DNA of 64,000 bases, from the NCBI RefSeq assembly GCF_013377085.1, contig NZ_JACAAX010000025.1, forward strand, positions 1-64,000, written 5' to 3'. The position numbers were made by a program, and so were the translations under genes. Within the stretch, counting starts at the first letter, position 1, and each line of letters opens with the position of its first letter. Under the pieces are notes generated by a model that was not told the DNA's origin, searched no databases, and saw only the letters and a program-made list of their open reading frames with translations. Source of the DNA: Rhodoplanes sp. Lineage in GTDB: Bacteria > Pseudomonadota > Alphaproteobacteria > Rhizobiales > Xanthobacteraceae. Below, one piece after another: positions 56,331 through 64,000 of the stretch.

Positions 56331-57662
56331 ATGAGGCAAGCCGAATTGAAGGTGCTGGTGGTCGACGACGACCCGGACATGCTGCTCGGGTGCGAACAGG
56401 CCTTTCAGCTCGATGGACGTGCCACCATGGGCGCGACCTCGGTCGAAAAGGCGCTGAAGCTCATCCGCAGCGAGTTGCCCGGCGTGATCGTCACCGACAT
56501 CCGCTTGCCCGACCGCGACGGCCTGTCGCTGCTCGCCGAAATTCAGACCATCGATCCCGACCTGCCGGTCATCCTGATCACGGGCCACGGCGACGTGGCG
56601 CTCGCGGTCCAGGTGATGAAATCCGGCGCCTATGATTTCGTCGAAAAGCCGTTCCTGCCGGAGTATCTCGTCGACGTCGTCCGGCGTGCACTGGAGAAAC
56701 GCGCCCTGACGCTCGAGGTCCGGGCGCTCCGCCATCAGCTTCGCGACCAGAACCGGCTGAAGGAACGCATCATCGGCCATTCCGCCGGGATCGACCGGCT
56801 GCGGCGCCTCATCGCCGAAATCGCCGACACCCAGGCCCCGGTCATGATCCACGGCGAAACCGGGACCGGCAAGGAGCTGGTCGCCAACTGCCTGCACGAG
56901 GCGAGCGGACGCCGCGGCCGTTTCGTCGCCATCAACTGCGGCGGCCTGCCCGAGAGCCTGGTCGAGAGCGAGCTTTTCGGCCACGAGCCGGGCGCCTTCA
57001 CCGGAGCGACCAAGCGGCGTATCGGCAAGATCGAATACGCCAACGGCGGCACGCTGTTCCTCGACGAGGTCGACAGCATGCCGATGAGCGTCCAGATCAA
57101 GCTGCTGCGGGTGCTTCAGGAACGCACGCTCGAGCGGCTCGGATCGAACGCCGCGGTGCCGGTCGATTGCCGGATCGTCGCCGCGACCAAGGAGGATTTG
57201 GTCCAGATGGCCGAGGCGGGCCGTTTCCGCGCCGACCTCTACTACCGCCTCAACGTGGTCACGCTGAAGCTGCCGCCGCTACGCCAACGGCGTGAGGATG
57301 TGCGGCTCCTGTTCGAGCACTTCGTGCAGTTGAGCTGCGCGATGCACGGCCGGCCCGCCCCGGAGATCCATCCGGCCAAGTTCCAGCAGTTGATCGCCCA
57401 TGTCTGGTCCGGCAATGTGCGCGAGCTGCGCAACGTCGCCGACCGTTTCGTGCTCGGCATCGAGATGGGCTTTCCACCGTTCGCCACGGCCGACGCGGCG
57501 CTGCTGTCGTTGCCGGAGGCCGTCGATGCCTTCGAGCGCGCCATGATCGCCGACGCCTTGCGCAAGCATGGGATGAACCTGTCGCAAGCCGCCATAGCGC
57601 TTCAGATCCCCAAGACGACGCTGCACGACAAGATGCGCAAACTGGGGTTGGGAACAGAGTGA
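56331..57662 (+). CDS. dctD: Sigma-54-dependent response regulator DctD
   Basis: A 443-residue NtrC-family regulator. The receiver has Asp56 in VTDIRLPDRDG. The AAA+ domain has Walker A GETGTGKE and the sigma-54-contact loop GAFTGA, followed by a Fis-type HTH (SQAAIALQIPKTTLHDKMRKLG). It is the expected partner of DctB and probably activates a sigma-54 promoter of a dicarboxylate transporter. No convincing -24/-12 site (TGGC-N8-TTGC type) was found by eye before the MatC-like gene, so its target may be elsewhere. Confidence 0.93.
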   Translation: MRQAELKVLVVDDDPDMLLGCEQAFQLDGRATMGATSVEKALKLIRSELPGVIVTDIRLPDRDGLSLLAEIQTIDPDLPVILITGHGDVALAVQVMKSGAYDFVEKPFLPEYLVDVVRRALEKRALTLEVRALRHQLRDQNRLKERIIGHSAGIDRLRRLIAEIADTQAPVMIHGETGTGKELVANCLHEASGRRGRFVAINCGGLPESLVESELFGHEPGAFTGATKRRIGKIEYANGGTLFLDEVDSMPMSVQIKLLRVLQERTLERLGSNAAVPVDCRIVAATKEDLVQMAEAGRFRADLYYRLNVVTLKLPPLRQRREDVRLLFEHFVQLSCAMHGRPAPEIHPAKFQQLIAHVWSGNVRELRNVADRFVLGIEMGFPPFATADAALLSLPEAVDAFERAMIADALRKHGMNLSQAAIALQIPKTTLHDKMRKLGLGTE

Positions 57663-57796
57663 GGGCGAGGCGTCGGCGGCGTTCGACGAGCCAGCCGGCA
57701 CGGCGGCGGAGCTGGGATCGGCGGCGTCAGGGGACGATTTGGTGGTTACGTCGCTTTCCCGTGCTGGTGAGACGCGGCAGTTCTCGAGCCGTCGCG

Positions 57797-58624
57797 CTAA
57801 CGTCTCGCCGTCGCGCTCGGCAGGAGTTCGACCTTCAGCCAGACCTGCTTCTGGCCTGACACATCGAGCACTCGAACGCGCTGCGACGGCTGAACCTCTC
57901 CCAGTATATCGCCCATGGAGCCACGCCCGTCGGGAGGAGCCGCGCGGAGATTCAGCGGATCCGAGGACGTAATCGACAGGACTGTTCCCTTCAGCCTCGA
58001 TGGTGAGGCTGTGTAGGAGAAGTCGAGCTTCTGACTTTCCCAGGTGCCGACGCTCAGAAAAAGGTGCGCGTAGGTACCGGCGTGAATCCAGCCGCGGGAT
58101 CCGACCGTGATGTTCGGAGCGATCGGCGGCGACGGTCGATCGGGCTCCACCAGGCGGGCCTTTATCAGAGGATCGATGCGTGGCGCAGCCGGATCGATTG
58201 GTTCGTTAGGCTTTGGCGCTGTCGGTCCGGGGGCCGCCGCGGCCGGCGCTTCGCGTGCCGTGCCGCGAAGCTCGCCGGCCGAAACCATGTCTCTCGAGGG
58301 GAGGGTCTGCGGCACTGCGGGCGGGCGGCCAACGGCCGGCGGAGCGGCGGCAGCCGGTTCACATCCGACGCAGCCATCCGGGCGAGGTGAAATAGGTGTC
58401 CGGGACTCGGTTCTCTGCTCCCCCCGCCCCGTAGTGGACGTCACCGGAGCGGTCGTCGCTGGAGAGGCCGTTGCTGGGCCGGTCGGGGCCGGCGACAGCA
58501 CGGTCGGCTGATTGGTGATGGTCGCGAAGACGCCCACGGACGCGGCCGAAAAGCCGAGAAACCCGAGTACGCCCAAAACATCGCTGGTACGTCCGAGATG
58601 CTTCCAGAATGCCCAATCGCCCAT
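57797..58624 (-). CDS. SH3-like domain membrane-anchored protein with Pro-rich linker
   Basis: A 275-residue protein. A single hydrophobic helix near residues 15-35 (VLGVLGFLGFSAASVGVFAT) anchors it, followed by a long Ala/Pro/Thr-rich linker, then a globular end. The last 60 residues, VLSITSSDPLNLRAAPPDG, GEVQPSQRVRVLDVSG and QVWLKVELL, fit a bacterial SH3 domain of the kind that binds cell wall. The upstream part has a GWIHAGTYAHLFLSVGTWES segment of unknown fold. No close family was recognised. Confidence 0.7.
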   Translation of the reverse strand: MGDWAFWKHLGRTSDVLGVLGFLGFSAASVGVFATITNQPTVLSPAPTGPATASPATTAPVTSTTGRGEQRTESRTPISPRPDGCVGCEPAAAAPPAVGRPPAVPQTLPSRDMVSAGELRGTAREAPAAAAPGPTAPKPNEPIDPAAPRIDPLIKARLVEPDRPSPPIAPNITVGSRGWIHAGTYAHLFLSVGTWESQKLDFSYTASPSRLKGTVLSITSSDPLNLRAAPPDGRGSMGDILGEVQPSQRVRVLDVSGQKQVWLKVELLPSATARR

Positions 58625-58910
58625 GGGGGCCTCGCTGCCGCCGAGGTGACCATGCGTCCGTCAACGTACCTTTCGCAGGTTGCGCAATCAATGCGCGCAA
58701 CCTGCGGCGCAGGCCGGAAGGCCGCATCGACAGCTTTGATCAAGTCAGTAGAACATTCATTCCAGCAATGTGTTGGCTCTCGGGCATGGTGAACGGTACG
58801 GACCGGAGCAGGACAGTAGGCCGGATCAATCACGCGTATTTGTTGTGCCGTGTGCATCGGCGCAGCCGACGGTCTCGCGACGGAACGAGAGGTCAGCTAC
58901 GGCGCGTGGT

Positions 58911-59696
58911 CTACCCCCGTCCGACGAACGGCATCTGGTTGGCCATCACGGTGAGGAACAGCACATTGGCGTCGAGCGGCAGGCTCGCCATGTAGGCGAC
59001 CGCCTGGCCGGCATGGGCGACGTCCATGCGGGCCTCGACCATGCTCTCGCCGGAGGGCTGCAGCACGCCCTGGCCATGCGCCATCCGCTCGGTCAGCGGG
59101 GTGGCGGCATTGCCGATGTCGATCTGGCCGCAGCAGATGTCGAACGGCCTTCCGTCGAGCGCGACCTGCTTGGTCAGCCCCGTGATGGCGTGCTTGGTCG
59201 ATGTATAGGCGACGGCGCGCGGGCGCGGCGTATGGGCCGAGATCGAGCCGTTGTTGATGATGCGGCCGCCGCGCGGCGTCTGCGCCTTCATGATCCGGAT
59301 CGCCTCCTGAATGCACAGGAACGGGCCGGTGAGGTTGGTGGCGACCACCGACTGCCACGTCTCGAACGGCAGATCCTCCAGCGGCACGGCCGGGGCGCCG
59401 CGGCCGGCATTGTTGAACAGCACGTCGAGTCGCCCGAACGTGTCCCGGACCGTGGCGAACAGGGCCTTGATGGACGCAGGCTCGGAGACGTCGGTCGGCA
59501 CCGCCAGGCTCCTGCCGCCTTTGGCGGCCCCGAGGCTCGCCGTCTCGGCCAGCATCTCGGGCCGGCGCCCGGCCAGCACCACGGTGAAGCCGGTCGCCAT
59601 CAGGGCCAGCGCCGCCGATCGGCCGATCCCGGTGCCGGCCCCGGTCACCACCGCGATCTTCTCGCCCGCCTGCATTGCCCCCTCGCTCATCGCCAT
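58911..59696 (-). CDS. Short-chain dehydrogenase/reductase (SDR)
   Basis: A 261-residue NAD(P)-dependent oxidoreductase. The cofactor motif is [12 protein letters not shown] is in [11 protein letters not shown], the catalytic Ser is in NNGSISAH, and YTSTK is the YxxxK pair. The C-terminus [10 protein letters not shown] is the usual end. The start at 59696 is supported by AGGAGACG. It lies downstream of, and probably in the same unit as, a Bug binding protein, like the pair at 7.9-9.6 kb. Substrate unknown; a hydroxy-acid or alcohol is likely by context. Confidence 0.88.
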   Translation of the reverse strand: MAMSEGAMQAGEKIAVVTGAGTGIGRSAALALMATGFTVVLAGRRPEMLAETASLGAAKGGRSLAVPTDVSEPASIKALFATVRDTFGRLDVLFNNAGRGAPAVPLEDLPFETWQSVVATNLTGPFLCIQEAIRIMKAQTPRGGRIINNGSISAHTPRPRAVAYTSTKHAITGLTKQVALDGRPFDICCGQIDIGNAATPLTERMAHGQGVLQPSGESMVEARMDVAHAGQAVAYMASLPLDANVLFLTVMANQMPFVGRG

Positions 59697-60216
59697 CGTC
59701 TCCTGGTTGTTCTGCTGGTGGTTCGTCCCGACCGGTACTCGGCCCTTCCGGGCCGCTCTACAGGAGCGCCGTGATTCCGGCACTGCCCCGAAACGTGTGC
59801 CGTATGCAGCGAGCTGCCGTCCATAGTGTTCCCGCCTCGGACGTGTCGACTCTCGGGCCGCGGACCGTTGGTCGCACGCCTCCTGTCGAACGCCTTCTAC
59901 ACGGTTTGGGCGATCCTGTATGGCGCCGGGATTGTCGTCGACGAGGCGCGGGCGCCCCCTGGGGGCCGGTGTGGTCGGCAACAGGGCTACAGGGGATCGC
60001 ACCGCTGCCCGATCCGCCGAGCGGCCTCTTCGACGAGCTACAGCATCAGGCGCAGGCGAGGGGCCTTCGACACATGGTCGACCGCGAGGCCAGGAGCGAG
60101 CCGCGGGGCGTGTTCGAGGTGATGCCCGCCCGGCGACGGAGGCGGTCGCCGTGACCGCTGCCATGGCGGCCGCCCGCCGCCGATCTTCAACGCGCGACGA
60201 GGGATCGCGCCGTGTT
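59697..60216. other. 520-base gap between SDR and Bug genes, no gene recognised
   Basis: Frames on both strands are short, Arg-rich shadows without family likeness. The SDR gene may be expressed from a promoter here, or co-transcribed with the Bug gene through this leader. No repeat or hairpin stood out. Confidence 0.4.
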
Positions 60217-61206
60217 TCAGCCGGCCTTGATGTTCCCGGCCTCGATCACCTTCTTCCAGCGCTGGGTCTCGTCGGCGATGAATGTCCGGAAGGCGGCCGG
60301 CGACGAGTCGACCTGGACGATCGCGCCGAGCTCGGCGCATTTGCTGATGACCTCCGGTTTGTTCGCGAAGACCCGGATCTCCTTGGCGAGCTTGTCGACG
60401 ATCGCCGGTGATGTGGCGGCCGGCGCGAGATAGCCGTGCCAGGCCGTGGCCTCGAATCCCGGCAGGGTCTCGGCGATGGTCGGCAGGCCGGGGTCGATGT
60501 CGAGGCGGCTCGCCGTGGCGAAGCCGAGCGCCCGGAGGTCGCCGTTGCGGATATACGGAAGCGCCGGGCCGGTGTTCTCGAACGCGAGATCGATCTGGCC
60601 GCCGAGCAGGTCGGTCAGCATCAGCGACGTGCCCCGGTAGGGAATGTGCGTCATCCGGGTGCCGGTCACCTGCTGGAGATATTCGCCGGCCAGATGCTGC
60701 GACGTGCCGATCCCGGCCGAGCCGAAGCTGAGCTGCCCCGGGTTCTTCTTCAAATGGTCGACCAGGTCGGCGACCGTCTTGATGGTCGGCAGCCGCTTCG
60801 GATTCACGATCAGGACGTTCGGGGTGATCGTCAGTTGATAGATCGGGGCAAAGTCCCGCAGGGTGTGGTAGGCGAGCTTGTCGCCGTAGAGCGTCTCGTT
60901 GACGGCGAGCGGGCCGGTGCTGGAGAGCGTCAGGGTGTAGCCGTCGGGCGCCGACCGGGCGACCCGTGTCATGCCGATGATGCCGCCGCCGCCCGGCTGG
61001 TTCTCCACCACGAACGGCTTGCCCCAGGTGGCCGCGAGATGCTCCGCCACCATGCGGGTGAACACGTCGGCGGCGCCCCCGGGCGGGAACGGACAGACCA
61101 CCATCACCATGCGCGACGGATATTGCTCCTGCGCCCACGCCGGCATGCGCGCCAATGCGGCGCCTGCCAGACCCGCGACGCCGACCAGAACCTTCCTGCG
61201 ATTCAT
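60217..61206 (-). CDS. Bug/TctC-family tripartite tricarboxylate transporter binding protein
   Basis: A 329-residue periplasmic binding protein with a Tat/Sec-like signal ([20 protein letters not shown], then AWA-QE). [15 protein letters not shown] is the ligand loop, and [16 protein letters not shown] is the conserved middle motif. No TctA/TctB permease is nearby. It is preceded by a 28-codon ORF with a perfect ribosome site and by the Fe-ADH and DapA-like genes, with which it probably forms a catabolic operon. Confidence 0.9.
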   Translation of the reverse strand: MNRRKVLVGVAGLAGAALARMPAWAQEQYPSRMVMVVCPFPPGGAADVFTRMVAEHLAATWGKPFVVENQPGGGGIIGMTRVARSAPDGYTLTLSSTGPLAVNETLYGDKLAYHTLRDFAPIYQLTITPNVLIVNPKRLPTIKTVADLVDHLKKNPGQLSFGSAGIGTSQHLAGEYLQQVTGTRMTHIPYRGTSLMLTDLLGGQIDLAFENTGPALPYIRNGDLRALGFATASRLDIDPGLPTIAETLPGFEATAWHGYLAPAATSPAIVDKLAKEIRVFANKPEVISKCAELGAIVQVDSSPAAFRTFIADETQRWKKVIEAGNIKAG

Positions 61207-61221
61207 CGTGCCCTCCAGAGG

Positions 61222-61308
61222 TCACTCGGCTGCAGCGAACACATGCGCGGACGCGAGCCCGAGGATCGAGGCGGCCCGGTCCGGGCTTGCGGAGGTCGTG
61301 AGGTCCAT
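61222..61308 (-). CDS. 28-codon ORF with perfect Shine-Dalgarno
   Basis: ATG at 61308 is preceded by CAGGAGGCAGAC, an ideal site for such a short frame. The peptide (MDLTTSASPDRAASILGLAS, then AHVFAAAE) resembles the end of amidohydrolase-type proteins (ILGxNAxxLF). It may be a leader peptide, a real micro-protein, or a remnant of a deleted gene. It stops 15 bases before the start of the Bug gene. Confidence 0.35.
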   Translation of the reverse strand: MDLTTSASPDRAASILGLASAHVFAAAE

Positions 61309-61477
61309 GTCTGCCTCCTGATCTGCTCGAGCTCCGGATCGGTCGACCACACGGGCGGTCGTCTCGATGTCGTCGCCCGCGGATCCGCATCCCGATGCGA
61401 CCCGCACGCCGCCCCGCGGGATCGGCAGCGGACCTCCTCGGCTCCGTCGATTCGTCCGGTCGGCCGGGACCGACCGG

Positions 61478-62608
61478 TCAGTATGCGTTGCGGTAGATCG
61501 CCAGGATGTCCTCCCTGGAGAGCTCTCGCGGATTGTTGTCGAGCAGGCGTCGGATCGCGAAGGCCTCGTCGGCCATCACGGGCAGGTCGCTCGCGGGGAT
61601 ACCGAGGCGCGAAAGCCGCATCTCGATCCCGAGCGCGGCGCAGAAGCGGTGGCTCGCCTCGCGCACGGCGTCCTCCGCATTCGTCTCGGGCAGGCCGAGC
61701 GCGGCCAGCACCCGTCGCGTCTTGTCGGGAACGACCGGCGCGTTGAAGGCCAGCACGTGCGGAAAGATCAGGGCGTTGGCAGCGCCGTGCGGGACATGGT
61801 GGCGGGTGCCGAGCGGATAGGCGAGGGCGTGCCCGCCGGCCGTGTTGACCGGCCCGAGGCAGAAGCCGCCGTAGAGCGATGCGACGGCGAGGCCGCCGCG
61901 GGCCTCGCGGTCGGAGCCGTCGCCGACCGCGCGGGCGAGATACCGCCCGACCAGCCGGATGCCCTCCATGGCGTAGAGGTCGATCAGGGGATGGGCCTTG
62001 CGGTTGGTGAAGGCCTCGACGCAATGCGCCATGGCGTCGATGCCGGTCGCGGCCGTGACGGCCGGCGGCACGCTCATGGTGAGGTCGGGGTCGACGACGG
62101 CGAGATCCGCGAGCATGTCGATGCTCTCGACCGCCAGCTTGTTCTGTGTCGCCGGATCCGTGACCAGCGCCCGGATGCCGCCCTCGCTGCCGGTGCCGGC
62201 CGTGGTCGGGACCTGGATCAGGGCGCAGCCGCGGCCGCGGGTGCGGCCGACCCCGACCACGTCCCGGATCGTCTGGCCGCTGCCCGGCAGCACCGCGGCG
62301 AGCTTGGCGAGGTCCATGGCGCTGCCGCCGCCGAAGCCGACGACGAGATCGGCCGCCGCCGCGCTCGCCACCGCCAGCACCTGCTCGAGGTTGGCGATGT
62401 CGGGCTCGGGCACCACCTCGCCGAACACGGTGACCTGGCCGTCGAGAGCGAGCTGGTCGACACGACCGACATTGAAGGCGTCGGCGACCACCAGCGGCCG
62501 GCGGCAGCCGCGCGCCTTGGCCCAGGCCCCGACGGTGGCGACCGTTCCGGGCCCGATCTCGATCACCGGCGGATGGACGAGGCGCAGCGCTCGATCGGAG
62601 GCGATCAT
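61478..62608 (-). CDS. Iron-containing alcohol dehydrogenase family
   Basis: A 376-residue NAD(P)-dependent dehydrogenase of the Fe-ADH/maleylacetate reductase superfamily. GFGGGSAMDLAK is the cofactor loop, PTTAGTGSEGG binds phosphates, and metal ligands lie in GIDAMAHCVEA and GGHALAYPLGTRHHVPHGAANA. It could reduce a semialdehyde or keto-acid. It is 13 bases downstream of the DapA-like gene, so the two are one operon. The substrate is unknown; it may act on the lyase product. Confidence 0.88.
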   Translation of the reverse strand: MIASDRALRLVHPPVIEIGPGTVATVGAWAKARGCRRPLVVADAFNVGRVDQLALDGQVTVFGEVVPEPDIANLEQVLAVASAAAADLVVGFGGGSAMDLAKLAAVLPGSGQTIRDVVGVGRTRGRGCALIQVPTTAGTGSEGGIRALVTDPATQNKLAVESIDMLADLAVVDPDLTMSVPPAVTAATGIDAMAHCVEAFTNRKAHPLIDLYAMEGIRLVGRYLARAVGDGSDREARGGLAVASLYGGFCLGPVNTAGGHALAYPLGTRHHVPHGAANALIFPHVLAFNAPVVPDKTRRVLAALGLPETNAEDAVREASHRFCAALGIEMRLSRLGIPASDLPVMADEAFAIRRLLDNNPRELSREDILAIYRNAY

Positions 62609-62621
62609 CGGGATCCCTCAG

Positions 62622-63557
62622 TCAGCGCCCGAACTCGGCCGCCATGGCGTCGAGCAGGGGCCGCATGGTTGCGTACAGAGTGGCCTCCTCGGCGGCCGTC
62701 AGAGGCAGATTCGGCAGCAGCGAGTTGGTCCAGGACGGGTCGTTGCGGCGCTTCGCGGCGATCGCCCGCAGCGTCGCGATCTGCGGGAACGTTCGGGTCT
62801 CGTTGCGGATGGTGGAGAGCAAGGCCTGCGCCCGCTCCACCTTGGTCGCCTCGGCGGGATCGGCGAAGTTGTCGAACAGGTACGCGAGCAGCGGCATCGC
62901 CACGTTGGAGGTGGCCGTGATGGCGCCGGCGCCGCCTTTGCGCAGCAGCGGCAGCATCAGGGGATCGGCCCCGGCGAGGATCGAGAGCTGCGGGAATCGC
63001 TCGGCGAGCGACACCATGTTGGAGATCTCGCCGGACGAGTCCTTCACGCCGACGATCGCGCCCGGGAACGCGGCGAGAAGCCGCTCGATGAGCAGGGGGC
63101 CGATCGGCACCCGCGACATCGGTGGGATGTGATACAGGATGATGTTCGGTCGGGCATGCCCGATGCCTTCGATCAGCCGCGCATAGGTCGCGAACAAACC
63201 GTCGTCGCTCGCCGGCGTGTAGTAGAAGGGCGGCAGGACCACGACGCCGCGGCAGCCGAGGTCGAGCGCGTGCTTGGTCAGCGCGATGGCATCCTTGACG
63301 GCGCAGCTACCGGTTCCGGGCAGGAAGTGCTGCGGGCCGAGGCCGAGCGCGAGCAGGTCTTCCAGCAGCTTCATGCGCTGGGCCACGGACAGCGAGTTTG
63401 CTTCGCCGGTCGTGCCGAGGAGCGCGAACCCGGTGGATCCCTCGTCGAGCAGGGCCCGGCAATGTGCCGCGAGAACCGCAGCGTTCGGCTCGCCGGTCGC
63501 GTCCACCGGAGTGAGAATCGCCGGGAAGACGCCGGTCAGCTTGGTGTGGGTGCTCAT
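62622..63557 (-). CDS. DapA-like lyase/aldolase (DHDPS/NAL superfamily)
   Basis: A 311-residue class I aldolase. The Schiff-base Lys172 is in IVGVKDSSGE, Tyr142 in LYHIPPMSR completes the catalytic pair, and the N-terminal GTTGEANSLS binds substrate carboxylate. True DapA is about 290 residues and acts in lysine synthesis; the genomic context with a sugar-acid type dehydrogenase argues for a catabolic keto-acid aldolase (for example on 2-keto-3-deoxy sugar acids). The start at 63557 precedes the conserved first strand. It is the first gene of the minus-strand operon. Confidence 0.88.
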   Translation of the reverse strand: MSTHTKLTGVFPAILTPVDATGEPNAAVLAAHCRALLDEGSTGFALLGTTGEANSLSVAQRMKLLEDLLALGLGPQHFLPGTGSCAVKDAIALTKHALDLGCRGVVVLPPFYYTPASDDGLFATYARLIEGIGHARPNIILYHIPPMSRVPIGPLLIERLLAAFPGAIVGVKDSSGEISNMVSLAERFPQLSILAGADPLMLPLLRKGGAGAITATSNVAMPLLAYLFDNFADPAEATKVERAQALLSTIRNETRTFPQIATLRAIAAKRRNDPSWTNSLLPNLPLTAAEEATLYATMRPLLDAMAAEFGR

Positions 63558-63635
63558 GCCTTGAGTCCTGTTCTGCGAGGCTCCGCGGACGGTCCGGCAC
63601 GACAGCCCAACCGTCCAGGCGGGGATGTTGTCTAA

Positions 63636-63649
63636 TTACAAATTTGTAA
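63636..63649. promoter_or_regulatory. Perfect 14-bp palindrome in an AT-rich divergent promoter region
   Basis: TTACAAATTTGTAA is a perfect palindrome. Nearby copies of the AACTTGT/ACAAGTT sequence and a TTGACA at 63766 lie in the 279-base gap between the DapA-like and hydroxyacid dehydrogenase genes. The whole gap is markedly AT-richer than its surroundings, as expected of regulated promoters. The binding protein is unknown; no regulator gene is visible before the window ends. Confidence 0.5.
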
Positions 63650-63836
63650 ATAGTGGCCGTCAGCATGACAAGTTCGTCAAACTCCTGATGCTGGCAGTCG
63701 GCATGAAACGGATAATATATCAAATATAACAATGGATTGAATTTCGTCGCCCGGGATCGATCGAATTGACAACTTAACAACTTGTGTGGCATGTAGCTCC
63801 GGTCAGATGGCGGGCCGGATGCCAGGGGAGGCGGAT

Positions 63837-64000
63837 GTGAGCTTTACGGTCGTGAGTCTCGGTAGCCAGATCGCGGACGAGGGCGTCGCGCTGCTCCGCG
63901 ATGCCGGCGCCGTCTTGGTGGCGACGGACGCCTTTCCGGCCAAGGACGAGATGATCGCGGTGCTGGCGCGGCACCGGCCGGACGCCGTCATGGTGCGTTT
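63837..64000 (+). CDS. D-2-hydroxyacid dehydrogenase, N-terminal part (cut by window end)
   Basis: The first 54 codons of a gene that continues past the window. The sequence VSFTVVSLGSQIADEGVALL, then VVATDAFPAKDEMIAVLARH-like and PDAVMVR, resembles the N-terminal domain of D-isomer-specific 2-hydroxyacid dehydrogenases (phosphoglycerate-dehydrogenase-like). GTG at 63837 has a GGGGAGGCGGAT site; an in-frame ATG at 63819 would add six residues. It is divergent from the DapA-like/Fe-ADH operon, so it probably belongs to the same pathway. Confidence 0.6.
   Translation, partial: MSFTVVSLGSQIADEGVALLRDAGAVLVATDAFPAKDEMIAVLARHRPDAVMVR

Overview
The window is high-GC chromosomal DNA from an alphaproteobacterium, most likely a member of the Hyphomicrobiales (Rhizobiales). 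The evidence is the YceD/DUF177-plsX-fabH-ihfA-merR block, a K+-independent proton-pumping pyrophosphatase, groES-groEL behind a CIRCE-like operator with a usg gene beside it, a BcsS-type cellulose-associated protein, several Bug/TctC binding proteins and many palindromic intergenic repeats. A Xanthobacteraceae or Rhodoplanes-like genome would fit, but that is inference. No rRNA, tRNA, CRISPR array, prophage or intact insertion sequence was recognised.

Layout. 1-7.9 kb: end of a polar amino-acid ABC transporter, a mercaptopyruvate-type sulfurtransferase, an AlaX editing protein, a small DUF3096-like membrane protein, cysteine synthase, DNA photolyase and a diguanylate cyclase. 7.9-12 kb: a Bug binding protein with an SDR oxidoreductase, thiL, and metA behind a structured RNA leader. 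12-21.3 kb: two catabolic units. One is amidohydrolase / dihydroxyphthalate-decarboxylase-like protein / DctA-type carrier. The other is a DeoR regulator facing a KdgT-DUF1537-PdxA2 four-carbon acid-sugar operon. An MFS transporter follows. 21.4-30.2 kb: hppA, a LysR/tautomerase pair, bamE and the DUF177-plsX-fabH-ihfA-merR block.

30-43.7 kb: a fused LpxL-type acyltransferase, a tandem universal stress protein, a 1.25-kb stretch without large genes that holds a 16-bp tandem array and a candidate small transcript, a Tat-exported glutathione peroxidase, a divergent DUF1476 protein, small membrane or secreted proteins, a deaminase, an SRPBCC protein, a DUF2339 giant membrane protein, BcsS, an MFS transporter and an internally deleted Uma2 nuclease. 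43.7-48.6 kb: groEL/groES, usg, a CNT nucleoside transporter and a cyclophilin-like protein. 48.8-57.7 kb: a hybrid histidine kinase with two receivers and an Hpt domain, a MatC/SLC13-type carrier, and the DctB/DctD two-component pair. 57.8-64 kb: an SH3-like envelope protein and a catabolic cluster (SDR, Bug protein, iron-type alcohol dehydrogenase, DapA-like lyase) divergent from a hydroxyacid dehydrogenase cut by the window end.

Housekeeping genes alternate with carboxylate and sugar-acid catabolic islands, each pairing a transporter or binding protein with oxidoreductases, lyases and a regulator. The least explained features are the 33.0-33.6 kb locus (tandem array plus micro-gene with hairpin and terminator), the three-way-junction leader of metA, the twin palindromes before kdgT, and the amidohydrolase/decarboxylase-like/DctA operon.
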